Shown here piece after piece: positions 1 to 9,992 of a stretch of DNA of 64,000 nucleotides; position 1 is the stretch's first letter, and every line of letters starts with the position of its first letter. Below the pieces are notes generated by a model. It was not told the DNA's origin, ran no database searches, and was given only the letters and a program-made list of their open reading frames with translations. The stretch comes from Chenggangzhangella methanolivorans (lineage in GTDB: Bacteria; Pseudomonadota; Alphaproteobacteria; Rhizobiales; Methylopilaceae), in NCBI RefSeq assembly GCF_019797865.1, contig NZ_CP081869.1, forward strand, positions 1,116,001-1,180,000, in the 5' to 3' direction. The position numbers and the translations under genes are program-made.

Positions 1-963
1 CCATGTGGAACACCGACGAGGTCGACTGCGAGTGCGGCGAGACGATCGCGCCGCCGAGCCCCTCGACGAGATCGGCGAGCGCGTTCGGAAGCCAGGTGTC
101 GATCGCGTTGAGAGTCTGCGGGTTGCAGGTTGGACAGAAGGATCCCGGTAGCGTCACTTCGCCGTTCGGAACCAACTGCTTGTAGTATTCGAGGCCAAGA
201 TAGAGGTTGTTCTTCGGGTTCGGCGCCGGACCGATCGCGCCCTCCCGCGCGACGACGTCAGCGTCGACGGAGTTCTTCACCGGAGGGATCGGGAAGGCCG
301 GAAGATAGCGTCCGTGCTTCTCGGACGGCTGGTTGAAATCCTCCGGACCGTCGGGGTCGCCGGGATCGCCGTGACGGATCATCGTGCCGGTGGTGATGTC
401 CGATCCGCTCGGAAGCAGATGGCCGAACCACGTCGTCCACGCGCCGTTGTCGGTGATGCGGCCGAAGCTCGACGGAATCAGGCTCCAGTCGTTCTTGCCC
501 TTCGCTTCTAGGATTACGGACTGGTCGAAACCGGACCGGCCGCGTCCGGGCTGGTCCACGATGAACGTCGCGAGGTTGTTGCGCACGGCGTAGGAGTACC
601 AGCCCTCCTTGCCGTCCGGCGTCGCGTCGAGCGCCGCCCCCGTATGCGTCGACCCGTGGATCATGACGATCGGCCACTTCCGGCGCTCGGCCGGGATCTG
701 GAACTGCACGTAGGACTGGCCGATCGTGATCTGCTGTGGTGGCCCTCCGTCCGAGGACGTCGCGTAGTTCGTGACTTTCGGGACGCCGCCAACGAAGAAG
801 GCGCCCTGGTCGCAGACCTCCAGAGGTCCTGACGTGTAGCGCTTCTCTAGCGGGTTTTCCCACGCCCCGGCCGCCGACGTCGAACCGCAGATAATTGCGC
901 GGCAAGCAAAAAGACGCCGTCATGGGTATGACGGCGTCTGACGGAGTCCTGATCTTCCGGCAT
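1..963 (-). CDS. Alpha/beta hydrolase, C-terminus cut by window edge, frameshifted near N-terminus
   Basis: Serine-hydrolase family protein, probably exported. The reading frame from about 880 to 1 gives a continuous sequence with a strand-loop motif IVMIHGSTHTGAAL and, close to the window edge, a nucleophile-elbow-like PHSQS. That frame has no start codon after the upstream stop. A start at 963 is supported by a GGGAGGAG Shine-Dalgarno and gives a hydrophobic stretch (VFLLAAQLSAV) like a signal-peptide core in another frame, so a one-base shift near 870-880 would join signal peptide and mature part (AWENPLEKRYTSG). The substrate cannot be told. The C-terminus lies outside the window. Confidence 0.7.
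906..939 (-). terminator. Perfect 12-bp hairpin followed by T5 inside the hydrolase 5' end
   Basis: On the minus strand AGACGCCGTCAT and ATGACGGCGTCT pair perfectly around a 4-base loop and are followed directly by TTTTTGC. This is a textbook intrinsic terminator shape, yet it lies within the first 20 codons after the best ribosome-binding site. It may be an attenuator, or the end of an upstream minus-strand transcript. Confidence 0.6.
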
Positions 964-1211
964 TTGCTCCTCCCTGATATTTTGCTGAAGACGCGAGCCG
1001 AGCCCGGCGGCGTCTCTCCACCTGACGGCGGCTTCCAGCGTCGAGACAATGAGAGCTGCGGGAAGCCGCCGGCCATTGTCCGCCGATGGCTTTCTCCGAG
1101 TCTCGGCGTGTGGCGAACTGGAAGCGGCGTTCGCTGCACGACCGCTAGGCAAAGGGCGCGATCGGGCCTGGCCTCGTTTCGGCCAAGAGGCTCGTTCAGG
1201 TCAGAGCCCAT

Positions 1212-1696
1212 GTTTTAGCCACCGGCCGCCGAGAGTCGGCGCTCGATGACGTCGCCGCTAACATCCGCGCGACGTCGCTCGTCGGCGACGTGTAGGTCTC
1301 GGACGAGTTCGAGCGCGTTATGGCGAAATCGTCCAGCTTCAGGCAGGCTTGGCGTTGTCTTGGAAAACGCGGCGTCCTCATCCGCGAGCCGCTAGCGCGA
1401 TTACCGCGAGCGTCGACAAAATGTTGGCCGCCAGACTTAAGGGCGTGATAACCGGCATATCGGCTTCGCGTCCGCTGTAAGTCGTTCGGGAAGCAGCGAC
1501 GGCTTAAGCGGGCGGCGTCTGCTTCCGGCTCGGATGTTAGAGATAGTACTCTGGGAACGTCGAGCTCAATCGATCCATGGTCCGCACAAGCCGCTTTGCC
1601 TCAACTTGGGCAGCTACGTCGGCTGCTAGGTTTAGTCGAAGAAGTGCGCCGCCGAGCTCACCCTACCGTTTCCGGATCCACTGCAAACAAGTCCAG
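1212..1696. other. No gene recognised
   Basis: This stretch between the hydrolase promoter side and the TetR gene has only short frames with stops on both strands. The plus strand around 1250-1400 translates into broken pieces that do not match a family I recognise. It may be gene debris. Confidence 0.5.
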
Positions 1697-1701
1697 TCAA
1701 G

Positions 1702-2278
1702 TTAGTCGGGAAGCAGCCCGGCGGCGCGATAGCCGTCGATAAGGGCATCGTAGATCGAGACGTCCGAACGACTGCGCGCGACGAGCTGGGCCCCGGCGAT
1801 AGCGGCATAGATCGAACGAGCCCTCGCTTCGCTTTCCCCGGCAGGGGCAAGCCCCGCGGCGGACACGTGCCGCGTCAGCCACGCCACGTTGACGTCGGCG
1901 AATGCGAGCACCTCCGTTTTCACGACGTCGGGCAGGTCGTCGAACTCGGCTGCCATGAAGCTGCACAGGCAGATCCGGTTGCCGTTCTTGAGCGCCACGG
2001 AACGTTGCGGGGTAGCGGCGCAATGCCTCGGCCGGGTTAGCGGCCTCGTCCGAAATCGCCTCGAGGACGGCTGCGGCGTCTTCCCAATAGCGCCTGGCCA
2101 CGGCCGCACCGAGCTCGGCCTTGCTCGGAAAGTGGTGATAGATGCTCGCAGCCTTGATCCCCACCTCGGCCGCGAGGTCGCGGAAGTTCATGCCGAGATA
2201 GCCGTGCGCCTGTGCGCTCAGCGTCGCCACCGCGAGGATCGCTTCTCGGGAATTCGTGGTCACGGCTGTCTGCCCCAA
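1702..2278 (-). CDS. TetR/AcrR family transcriptional repressor (frameshifted)
   Basis: One-component repressor of about 190 residues. The N-terminal helix-turn-helix is clear (about residues 8-55: GYLGMNFRDLAAEVGIKAASIYHHFPSKAEL). The ligand-binding half continues in another frame (ICLCSFMAAEFDDLP to DGYRAAGLLPD), so a one-base shift lies near 2010. It diverges from the amidase at 2366, and two palindromes in the 87-bp gap fit autoregulation and control of the amidase. The ligand is unknown; an amide or amidase product is a reasonable guess. Confidence 0.85.
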
Positions 2279-2283
2279 TGAAC

Positions 2284-2297
2284 CTAACGATCGTTAG
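2284..2297. promoter_or_regulatory. Putative TetR operator 1
   Basis: Perfect 14-bp palindrome CTAACGATCGTTAG just upstream of the TetR start. It shares the CTAACG/CGTTAG arms with a second site 40 bp away. Confidence 0.75.
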
Positions 2298-2336
2298 ATA
2301 GGGCTTGACGGAACGAAAATCACCATCCAATTGATG

Positions 2337-2352
2337 CCTAACGAACGTTAGG
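2337..2352. promoter_or_regulatory. Putative TetR operator 2
   Basis: CCTAACG-AA-CGTTAGG, two perfect 7-bp arms, ends 13 bp before the amidase ATG, where a bound repressor would block transcription. Confidence 0.75.
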
Positions 2353-2365
2353 TAGAGGCTAGGCT

Positions 2366-3779
2366 ATGACCGATGACATCCTTTTCTCCGACGCGACACG
2401 GCTCGCCGAACTCATCCGCACCCGCGAAGTTTCGCCGGTCGAGATCGTCCGCGCTCATCTCGACCGCATCGAAGCGGTGGACGGACATGTCAACGCGATC
2501 GTCACGGTCGCGGACGGTGCGCACGAGGCCGCGAAAGTCGCCGAGGCCTCGGTGCTCGCCGGCGAAGCGCTTGGCCCACTCCACGGCGTGCCCTTCACCG
2601 TAAAGGATTCCATCGACACGGCCGGCGTGCCGACTCAGAGGGGCTCACCGATCTTCAGGGGCCGCACGCCGGAGACGGATGCGACCAGCGTCGCGCGCCT
2701 GAAGAACGCCGGCGGCATTCTGCTCGCAAAGACCAACCTTCCTGAATTCTCCTACTGGATCGAGAGCGACAATCTGCTTTCCGGCCGCACCAACAACCCG
2801 TGGGATCCCGAACGCACGCCGGGCGGGTCGAGCGGCGGCGAGTCCGCGGCGATCGCCGCAGGCATGTCGCCGCTTGGGCTCGGCACGGACCTCGCGATTT
2901 CGGTGCGCGGGCCAGCCGCCCAGACAGGTATCGCCTCGCTGAAGGCGACGCATGGGCTCGTGCCGATGACGGGGATCTGGCCCCGCGCGCCGCGGCGCTT
3001 CTGGCATGTCGGCCCGATGGCCCGCAGCGTTCGCGATCTTTCGCTCGCCATCTCGCAACTGGCCGGCCCCGACGGCCTCGACGCGTTCGCCAGCAGCGCG
3101 GCAGTCGGCGCCGGGCTTGCGCGCTCGTCCGACCGGCCGCTCCGCGTGGGGTGGATGGTCGGGCCTGGCCTCGGGCCGGTCGACCCGGAAGTTGCGGCGA
3201 CTGTCGAGGCGGCGGCGGGACGCGCTCAAGGGCCTCGGCGTTCTCGTAGAGCCTGTGAGCATCCCGGCGCTGGAGCGGGACTTCGCGCTCGACGTCTTCA
3301 ACCGCCTCCACGTCATGGAGATGAAGCCGGCCTTCAGGGCGGCGACGGCCGGACGTCGCGAGGACGAGCTCTACAAGATGGCCAGGACCATGCTCTCGCT
3401 GCCCGATACGGCGATGGACGACTACATCGAGGGGGAGCAGGCGGCGGAGCGGTTGCGCGACGGCTACGCGGCCTATTTCAGGGACTACGACGCGCTGATC
3501 ACGCAGGTGCTGCCGATCCCGGCGCACCGGCATGGCGTCGAGCAGCTCGTCATCGACGGCCGTACGGTGGATGCGACTTACCTCCAGGCCGCGACCGTGC
3601 CGCTCAACGTCACCGGCTTGCCAGGCCTGTCGATGCGGTTCGGCACGAGCACGGACGGCATGCCGATCAACGTCCAGATCATCGGCGGTTGGCGCACTGA
3701 GCCCACCATCCTTCATCTCGCGTCGCTGCTCGAAGAGGTCAGCCCCGTTCGAGGCCTACGGCCCAATCTCTTGGGGTGA
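2366..3779 (+). CDS. Amidase-signature family amidase (frameshifted)
   Basis: Hydrolyses a C-N amide bond. The amidase-signature catalytic triad is visible: Lys in TVKDSIDTAG (about residue 80), the cis-Ser in GGSSGGESAA (about 155) and the nucleophile Ser in GTDLAISVRGPA (about 178). In the last motif the usual GG before the Ser is replaced by AI. The frame breaks near 3220: the last 180 residues (LKGLGVLVEPVSIPALERD to GLRPNLLG) follow in another frame. Total length of about 470 is normal for the family. Divergent from the TetR gene and probably repressed by it. The substrate is not evident. Confidence 0.85.
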
Positions 3780-3818
3780 AGGCTGACCTTCGACGAGGCG
3801 CCCTCGTGGAAATCCTCT

Positions 3819-4759
3819 CTACGAGGGCGCCGCGGCCGCTGAGTGTTTAGAGTCTGCTCCGTGCTCGGGGCCGTCCTGGAAAGCCTCTCGGCACAGATCG
3901 ACGAAGCCTCGCACTTTCGGGTCCATGTACCGCGTCGAGGCGAAGACGGCGTGGACCGGCATCGGCGCGTTCGCCCATCCGGGCAGGACGTGAGCCAGGG
4001 TTCCGTCGGCGACATGCGGCGCGGCCATGAAGCGAGGAAGCTGGGTCACTCCAAGTCCCGACACGGCGAGGTTTTTCAGCGCGATCATGTTGTCGAGCGC
4101 GCATCGCGGCGTCTGCGAGACCTTCTCCGTGACGTGCCACTGGCCAGCGTCCAGACGGCGCGGCCGCTTGCCGTCTTCATGATCAGGTCATGGCGCTTCA
4201 GGTCGTCGACTGCGTGCAGCGGCGCAGCGCTCTTCAGATAGCTGGGCGACGCATAGAGGCCGTAGGTGATGTCGCCGAGCTTGCGCGCCGAGAGCTCGGA
4301 ATCCTGCAGCGCTCCGATCCGGATGGCCACGTCGATCCCCTCGTGGATGATGTCGACGGCGCGGATCGAGTAGACCGTCTCGACGGTGACCTTCGGCCAT
4401 GTGCGCAGATAGGTGGCGATCCAGCCGTCGACCCGGGTCGTTCCGAACTCGGGCGTCGCAGTGATCTTCAGGCGCCCCTTCGGCTCCCGGGACTGCTGCG
4501 CAACTGTTGCTTCGGCGGCCTCCGCGGCGGCTAGGATCGAGGAGACGCGCTCGAAATAGTCCCGGCCGACTTCGGTCACGCTGAGCCGCCGGGTCGACCT
4601 GTTCAGAAGCCTCGCGCCGAGCTTTTCCTCGATGCGCTGGACGATCCGGCTGACCCGCGCCTTGTCGGTTTCCAGGCGTTCGGCGGCCGCGGTGAACGAC
4701 TCCTCCGTCACCACCGCGACGAAAGCCTGCATCTCGGAAAAGCTGATTGTTGTCTTCAT
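3819..4759 (-). CDS. LysR-type transcriptional regulator (frameshifted)
   Basis: Winged-helix N-terminus (MKTTISFSEMQAFVAVV, helix-turn-helix to about residue 60) followed by a substrate-binding domain. The frame breaks near 4110; the last 90 residues (NLAVSGLGVTQLPRF to the C-terminus) follow in another frame. An upstream start at 4795 is possible, but 4759 matches normal LysR N-termini. It is a close paralog of the LysR at 5795-6706 (VHAVFASTRYMDPKVR against VHAVFSSTRYPTPKVR). It probably controls the neighbouring oxidoreductase on the same strand. Confidence 0.85.
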
Positions 4760-4837
4760 GGACAACATTTTTCCATCTGCCACGCGATCGGGCAATCAAG
4801 CGCCGGACGCCGCGCACAGCGTCCGGCGCGTTCGGGA

Positions 4838-5655
4838 TCACTGCTTCACGGTTTCGGGGCTCGCCTGCTCGAGGAACAGATCGATGTGGACCTGCGGCAT
4901 GCCTTCGAGCGTCCCACCGATCGGCGACGGGCGCACGGCCTCTCGGATCAGCGTCCGAGCCTGATCGGGAGAAAACGGGTTCGCCCCGCTGCTGATAGAT
5001 CCGCTTGGCCTCGGCGCCCGTTACGCCCTCTGGGACGACCGGCGCGTAGCGCCAGAAGTAGATCGCCGTGTTGGGTTCGATGCGCCAGCTTTCGGCGAGC
5101 GAGCCGGCGTCGACGACGTCATAGCCGATGGCCTCGACGAACTCGGTCACAGCCTGCTTGGCCACGGCGTCGTCGCCCGCGATCGGCAGGGTCGTCCGGT
5201 CGGCGTCGCTCTTGGGCCGGGCGTTGCTCTCCATGTGGATCCAGCTGAGGTTGTGCAGCCCCTTCACGAGCCGGGCGCCGCGAAGGTGGCGCTGCACAAG
5301 CTCGCTCGAGGTCAATTCCCCGCTGTCGAGATCGGCGCGGCGGAAATCGCCCATGCCCGGATAGTAGTTCGTCTGGTCGAGCACGAGCTTCCCGGCGAAG
5401 CCGTCGGACGGCAGCGCCTCGAAGGCGGCGAGTGGAACCGAGACCGTGACGATGTCCCCGGCCGCGATCGCCTCTTCAACGGAGCCCGCGCGGGCAAGCG
5501 GGCCGAGCTCCGCGACGAGGCCCGTCAGCGTTTCGGCGCCGCGCGAGTTGCTCACACGACCTTGTATCCCGCCCTGACGGCGAGCCGCGCGACGGCCTTT
5601 CCACGAGGCCCGAGCCGATGATTCCGATTGTGCTGTCACCTGATGATCCCTCCAT
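4838..5655 (-). CDS. F420-type NADP oxidoreductase family protein (three frameshifts)
   Basis: NAD(P)-binding protein of the coenzyme-F420-dependent NADP oxidoreductase family. The start MEGSSGDSTIGIIGSGLV holds the Rossmann GxGxxG. Shifts near 5600 and 5560 interrupt the next beta-alpha units (KAVARLAVRAGYKVV, then SNSRGAETLTGL). A third shift near 4980 puts the tail (SPDQARTLIREAVRPSPIG, ending SPETVKQ) in another frame. The centre (NYYPGMGDFRRADLDSGE) is typical of the family in bacteria without F420, where the members probably reduce other substrates with NADPH. The actual substrate is unknown. Confidence 0.75.
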
Positions 5656-5743
5656 AAGCTGGCCGCGGCGCGCCGCCGACTTTTCCGGCGGGCGCGTCCG
5701 GACCCAGAGCTATGGATCGCCTTGAAAGGCTGACAGTGACGAC

Positions 5744-5766
5744 AGGGGCAATGGACCGTTGCCCCT
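5744..5766 (-). terminator. Hairpin between LysR and oxidoreductase genes
   Basis: AGGGGCAA and TTGCCCCT pair (8 bp) around a 7-base loop just after the LysR stop. There is no T-run, so termination is only likely. Confidence 0.4.
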
Positions 5767-5794
5767 GCACGCAACAGTCAGCGCGGTCCAGCCG

Positions 5795-6706
5795 TCAGGC
5801 CGGGACCGCGATCATCGACGTGAAGGTTCTCTTCGCATGGTCGACGAAGGCCCGGACCTTCGGCGTGGGATAGCGGGTCGACGAGAACACGGCGTGGACT
5901 GGGGCCGGCGGCTTCGACCAGCCCGGAAGCACCTCTTGGATGCGGCCTTCGGTCAGGAGCTGCGCGGCCTGGAAGCGCGGCAGCAGCCCGATGCCGACGC
6001 CGGCGGCCACGGCGTCACGGGCGGCGAGGTTGTTGTTGACCAGGAGGCGCGGAACGAGGCGAACGATCTCTCTGTCGGCGCCGCGGCTCAGTTTGAGCTC
6101 GGCGCTTCGTCCGGCAGCCGCAAACACCACAGTCTCGTGGGCGCCGAGGTCTCGCGGCACTTTCGGCGCGTTGCGAGCCTTAAGGTAGTCAGGGCTTGCG
6201 AACAGGGCGTAGTCGGCCTCCCCGAGCTTGGCTGCGGTGAGATCGCCGTCGCCCAGGGTGCCGACCCGGATCGCGAGATCGTAGCCCTCGCTGACGATGT
6301 CGACCATGCGGTTGGTGAAATCGGCCTCGACCCGCACCTTAGGATGAGCGGCAAGATAGCCGGCGATCCAGCGGCTGACGACGCAAAGTCCGAACTCTTC
6401 GCCGCAGGTCAGGCGCAGCACGCCTTGCGGCTCGCCCTTGGCGCTCTCTGCAAGCCGATCGGTATCCTCCAGGGCGGCGAGAATCGCGACAGCGCGCTCG
6501 AACACCTCTTGGCCGAGCTCTGTCACGGTGACGGATCGTGTGGTCCGATGCAGGAGCTGCGCGTCGAGTCGCGCTTCGAGCCGGATCACCAGGCGGCTGA
6601 GATGGGACTTGCGAGTCGCCAACGCTTCGGCCGCCCGCGTGAAGGAGCCGGACCGGACGACGGCCACAAAAGCCCTGAGCTGAGCGGGATCGATTGTCGC
6701 GTCCAT
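5795..6706 (-). CDS. LysR-type transcriptional regulator
   Basis: Intact 303-residue regulator. The N-terminal helix-turn-helix (LRAFVAVVRSGSFTRAAEAL) and a full inducer-binding domain are present. ATG at 6706 is preferred over an upstream TTG at 6715. It diverges from the oxidoreductase at 6799, the usual layout for a LysR regulator and its target. It is a paralog of the LysR at 3819-4759, so two regulator and oxidoreductase sets seem to have arisen by duplication. Confidence 0.92.
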   Translation of the reverse strand: MDATIDPAQLRAFVAVVRSGSFTRAAEALATRKSHLSRLVIRLEARLDAQLLHRTTRSVTVTELGQEVFERAVAILAALEDTDRLAESAKGEPQGVLRLTCGEEFGLCVVSRWIAGYLAAHPKVRVEADFTNRMVDIVSEGYDLAIRVGTLGDGDLTAAKLGEADYALFASPDYLKARNAPKVPRDLGAHETVVFAAAGRSAELKLSRGADREIVRLVPRLLVNNNLAARDAVAAGVGIGLLPRFQAAQLLTEGRIQEVLPGWSKPPAPVHAVFSSTRYPTPKVRAFVDHAKRTFTSMIAVPA

Positions 6707-6798
6707 GAGCGACAAGGTGGTGCTGGCCAGCCGGTTTATCCACTAAACGCGACATCATAGCTCTCCGCCACGCCAATCGAACTGGCGCGGAGACCCAT
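6707..6798. promoter_or_regulatory. Divergent promoter region, LysR and oxidoreductase
   Basis: 92-bp gap between divergent genes. It should hold both promoters and the LysR box. I see no clean T-N11-A palindrome that I can mark. Confidence 0.5.
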
Positions 6799-7497
6799 AT
6801 GAAAATCGGCATTCTCAACACGGGGAACATCGGGGCCCGGCTCGCGCGGGCATGGGCGGCGGCGGGACATGAGCTCGTCCTCGCCAAGGACGGCGAGGAT
6901 CGAAAGCTCGAACCTCTCCTGGCGGAGCTTGGCGACAAGGCTCGCCTCGGCACGATCCGCGAGGCCGCAGAGTTTGGCGAGGTCGTCCTGTTCTCGGTTT
7001 ACTGGCCGCGGGTGGAGACGATCGTCGCCACAGTCGCTGACGCGCTCGACGCAAAGATCGTCATCGAGACCATGAACCCGCTCGGCGTCACGGCTGACTT
7101 CAAGCACTTCCACGACGTCGAGTTCATGCGTGACAGTTCGACGGCAGAGGGTTTGCAGAAGCGTCTGCCGAAGGCGCGCGTCGTGAAGGCCTTCAGCACG
7201 CTGGCGGCTCCCGTGCTCGAGGCGTCGGTCTGGGAGACGGCCCCGACTCGGCCGGGCGTGCCTTACGTGACCGACGACGCGGACGCCGGGCGGATCACGC
7301 GCAAGCTCATCGAGGACGCCGGCTTCAGGCCGCTCGCCGCGGGACCGCTGAAGGGCGCCCGGCAGATCGAGCAGCTCGGCCTCTTCCTCCACCACGTCGC
7401 CGACCACGAATATGGCGGCGACCCCGACCTCATCCGTCTCGCCCTGACCGTGATCGAGGCGAGCCCCGGCCCGGTCATGCGCGAGCGTGTCGTTTGA
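6799..7497 (+). CDS. F420-type NADP oxidoreductase family protein
   Basis: Intact 232-residue Rossmann protein. N-terminal dinucleotide motif GILNTGNIGARLARAW, then the family core (ETMNPLGVT, KAFSTLAAPV). Members in organisms without F420 are annotated as NADP oxidoreductases of unknown substrate. It is followed after 14 bp by an SDR gene, so the two probably form an operon controlled by the divergent LysR at 5795. It is a distant paralog of 4838-5655. Confidence 0.85.
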   Translation: MKIGILNTGNIGARLARAWAAAGHELVLAKDGEDRKLEPLLAELGDKARLGTIREAAEFGEVVLFSVYWPRVETIVATVADALDAKIVIETMNPLGVTADFKHFHDVEFMRDSSTAEGLQKRLPKARVVKAFSTLAAPVLEASVWETAPTRPGVPYVTDDADAGRITRKLIEDAGFRPLAAGPLKGARQIEQLGLFLHHVADHEYGGDPDLIRLALTVIEASPGPVMRERVV

Positions 7498-7511
7498 GAA
7501 AGGATCAGCAG

Positions 7512-8279
7512 ATGTCCAAGTCACTGAACGGGAAGACCGCTCTCGTCACCGGCGGTTCGCGTGGCATCGGCCGCGCGATCGCGGAACGTCTCGCCAGCGA
7601 CGGCGCGACCGTCGCGCTGACCTACAACGCCAGCAAGGGCGGCGCGGATGAGGCTGTCGCCGCCATCGAGGCGGCCGGCGGAACCGCTTTCGCGCTCCAG
7701 GCCGATCTCGCCGACGCGGCGAGCATTCCGACGTTGTTCGATCGGCTCGACCGTCAGCTTATGGCGCGCAATGGCAACGGCGCTCTCGACATCCTGGTCA
7801 ACAACGCCGGCAATTCCGGGTGGGGCGGCCTCAGCGACGCCACGCCGGAAGGTTGGGACGCGATGATCGCTGTTCACGCCCGCGCGCCGTTCTTCATGGC
7901 GCAGGCGGCGTTGGGCCGTCTCCGCGACGGCGGCCGCATCATCAACATCTCATCGGCGCTCGCCACCCGGCCGCAGCCCATGGTCCCGATCTACTCGATG
8001 GCGAAGGCCGCCATCAACAACCTGACCCATGCGCTCGCAATGGAGCTCGGGCCGCGCGGGGTCACCGTGAACGTGGTGGCGCCGGGCTGGATCCGGACGG
8101 ACATGAACGCGGCAGTCCGCGAGAACGCCGAGATGGTGAAGGCGATCGAGGCAGACACCGCGCTCGGCCGGTTCGGCGAGACGTCCGATGTCGCCTCCGT
8201 CGTGGCCTTCCTCGCTTCCGACGAGGGGCGCTGGGTCACGGGTCAGGTCGTCGAAGCGAGCGGCGGCTACAGGCTCTAA
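7512..8279 (+). CDS. SDR family oxidoreductase
   Basis: Classical short-chain dehydrogenase/reductase of 255 residues. [10 protein letters not shown] is the cofactor motif (about residues 11-20), NNAG the structural motif (about 97), Ser in INISS and Y-x3-K in YSMAKAA the catalytic set. The C-terminal [16 protein letters not shown] resembles FabG-like enzymes. ATG at 7512 follows an AAGGA-type ribosome site. It is in an operon with the upstream oxidoreductase and convergent with RidA. The substrate is probably a carbonyl compound. Confidence 0.9.
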   Translation: MSKSLNGKTALVTGGSRGIGRAIAERLASDGATVALTYNASKGGADEAVAAIEAAGGTAFALQADLADAASIPTLFDRLDRQLMARNGNGALDILVNNAGNSGWGGLSDATPEGWDAMIAVHARAPFFMAQAALGRLRDGGRIINISSALATRPQPMVPIYSMAKAAINNLTHALAMELGPRGVTVNVVAPGWIRTDMNAAVRENAEMVKAIEADTALGRFGETSDVASVVAFLASDEGRWVTGQVVEASGGYRL

Positions 8280-8344
8280 GACTGCTCAGGCAGGCGACGG
8301 TCGGCTTCTCGGAAGCTGCACCGTCGGATGCCTCGCGGCATGGT

Positions 8345-8738
8345 TCACGCGTGGACGGCCGCGATCGCCTCGATCTCGATCATCGCGGCCGGATCGTAGA
8401 GCGCCCGGACCTCGGCGATCGTGTCTGCCGGATAGGGCTCGGAAAAGAACTTTCGCCTGAGTTCGACGACCTCGGCGAACTGTCCCATGTCGGTGACGTA
8501 GATCGTCACCTTGATCACATCCTTGAGGCTCGATCCGCCGGCCTCCAGCCCGGCGGAGGTTGGCGAAGGCCTGCTCGCCCTGCGCCCGGAAGCCGCCCTC
8601 GACGATTTTTCCGTCGTCGCCCGCGCCCGCTTGGCCCGAGATGAACAGTAGGTCGCCGAAGCGAATGCCCTGCGAGAGCAGGTATGGCGCATAGTTGTCG
8701 GGGTCGGTGACGACGCGTTCCAGCATGATTTTCTCCAT
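8345..8738 (-). CDS. RidA family protein (frameshifted)
   Basis: Reactive-intermediate deaminase family, which hydrolyses enamines and imines. MLERVVTDPDNYAPYLLSQ and LLFISGQAG form the N-terminal half. After a break near 8555 the second half (LKDVIKVTIYVTDMGQF to IEIEAIAAVHA) follows in another frame. The start may be 8738 or 8726. The catalytic Arg found in many RidA proteins near the C-terminus is not in its usual context (EVRALYDPAAMIEIEAI), so this may be a divergent subfamily. It is 19 bp downstream of the old yellow enzyme and probably cotranscribed. Confidence 0.8.
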
Positions 8739-8757
8739 GGGTTGGGAAAGAGCCGCC

Positions 8758-9854
8758 TCAGGCGGCAAGTTCCCGATCTTTGACGTTCGCGACGGGACCA
8801 AGGATCGCGGGGTCGAAAGCCTCAAGGGCGAGCCCCTCGCGCGCCCGGATGGGAAGGTCTGAGTTGGAGAGCGCGCCCTTGCCGAGCGAGACGACGTCCG
8901 CGCCTTGGCTGATGACCCCGTCGCGCGGCTGAGATCGTGCAGCCCGCCATTGGCGATGATCGCGATGGCCGGCGCATAGCGCCTGGCGAGCGCCACAAGG
9001 CTCGTATCGCCGCCCTCGAATGCAGGGCGCCAGGCTTCATGCTCGGTGACGTGGATGTAGTCGGCGCCCGCATCGCCGAGCGCGCCGAAGATCGCCTCGG
9101 CGTCCGTCTCACGTCCCGCCCATCTGTGTGAGAAGTCGTTGACCTTGCCTTGCGAGATCCGGACCCCGACCGGGACTGCAGCACCGATCCGCTCACGGAC
9201 GGCGCTAAAGATCGCCAGCGTCAGCTCCATGCGACGCCGCGTATCGCCACCCCAGCGGTCGGTCCGCCGGTTCGTGTGGTCGGTGAGGAATTGGTCGAGC
9301 AGGTAGCCGTTCGCGCCGTGGATCTCGACCCCGTCGAACCCCGACGTGGTGACGGCCCGGGCCGCCGAAGCGGCGAACCCCTCCACGGCGTCGGCGATTT
9401 GCTCTTCCGTAATCTCCACGGGCGCGGGGTAAGGTCCCCGGCCGCGATAGAACGCCATCTGTTCGCCCTTGGGCCGGATCGCCGACGGTCCAACTGAGGT
9501 CGACCGGAAGCGGTTGCCCTGGCTCAGAGCGCCGGCATGCATGAGTTGCGCGACGATGCGCGCTCCGTGTTGGCGCACGGCTTCGACGACCGGCTTCCAA
9601 GCGACAGCCTGCGCCGCGTCGGAAAGACCGGGCTGATGCAGGTAGCCCTGCGCATGGGCCTGGTCGGAGTAGAGCCCTTCTGTGATGACGAGGCCGAACC
9701 CGCCGCGCGCGAAGCGTTCGTAGTAGCGGGCCATCCGCTCTGTCGCGAGCCCGTCTGCTGTGGCGCTGACGCGCGTCATGGGCGCGACCGCGAACCGGTT
9801 GCGGAGGGTCAGCCCGTTTATATCGTATTTCGTGAAGAGAGTGTCGCCGGACAT
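8758..9854 (-). CDS. Old yellow enzyme family NADH:flavin oxidoreductase (frameshifted)
   Basis: FMN-dependent ene-reductase of about 365 residues. TIM-barrel landmarks: LTLRNRFAVAPMTR, QLMHAGALS, GFDGVEIHGANGYLLDQFL and DRWGGDTRRRMELTL. The last 65 residues (VISQGADVVSLGKGALSN to VKDRELAA) lie in another frame after a break near 8935. Reduces activated C=C bonds. It diverges from the LysR at 9993, its likely regulator. Confidence 0.85.
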
Positions 9855-9992
9855 TGTCCGTCCTTTCGTTCGGTCCGCAGCGCCTTCGAGAGAGGTTCGA
9901 ACCGCTCAATTGCGTACGTTGGAGATAGACAGGCGTCGCGGTGCCCGGAACCACGGCTCGACGAGAAGCAGTTTATCGTTCAGTGATACGAT

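Noticed and set aside
258-1211. 317-codon minus-strand frame across the hydrolase region
   Set aside because: Arg-rich shadow frame; the real hydrolase sequence with GST and HSQS motifs is in the adjoining frame.
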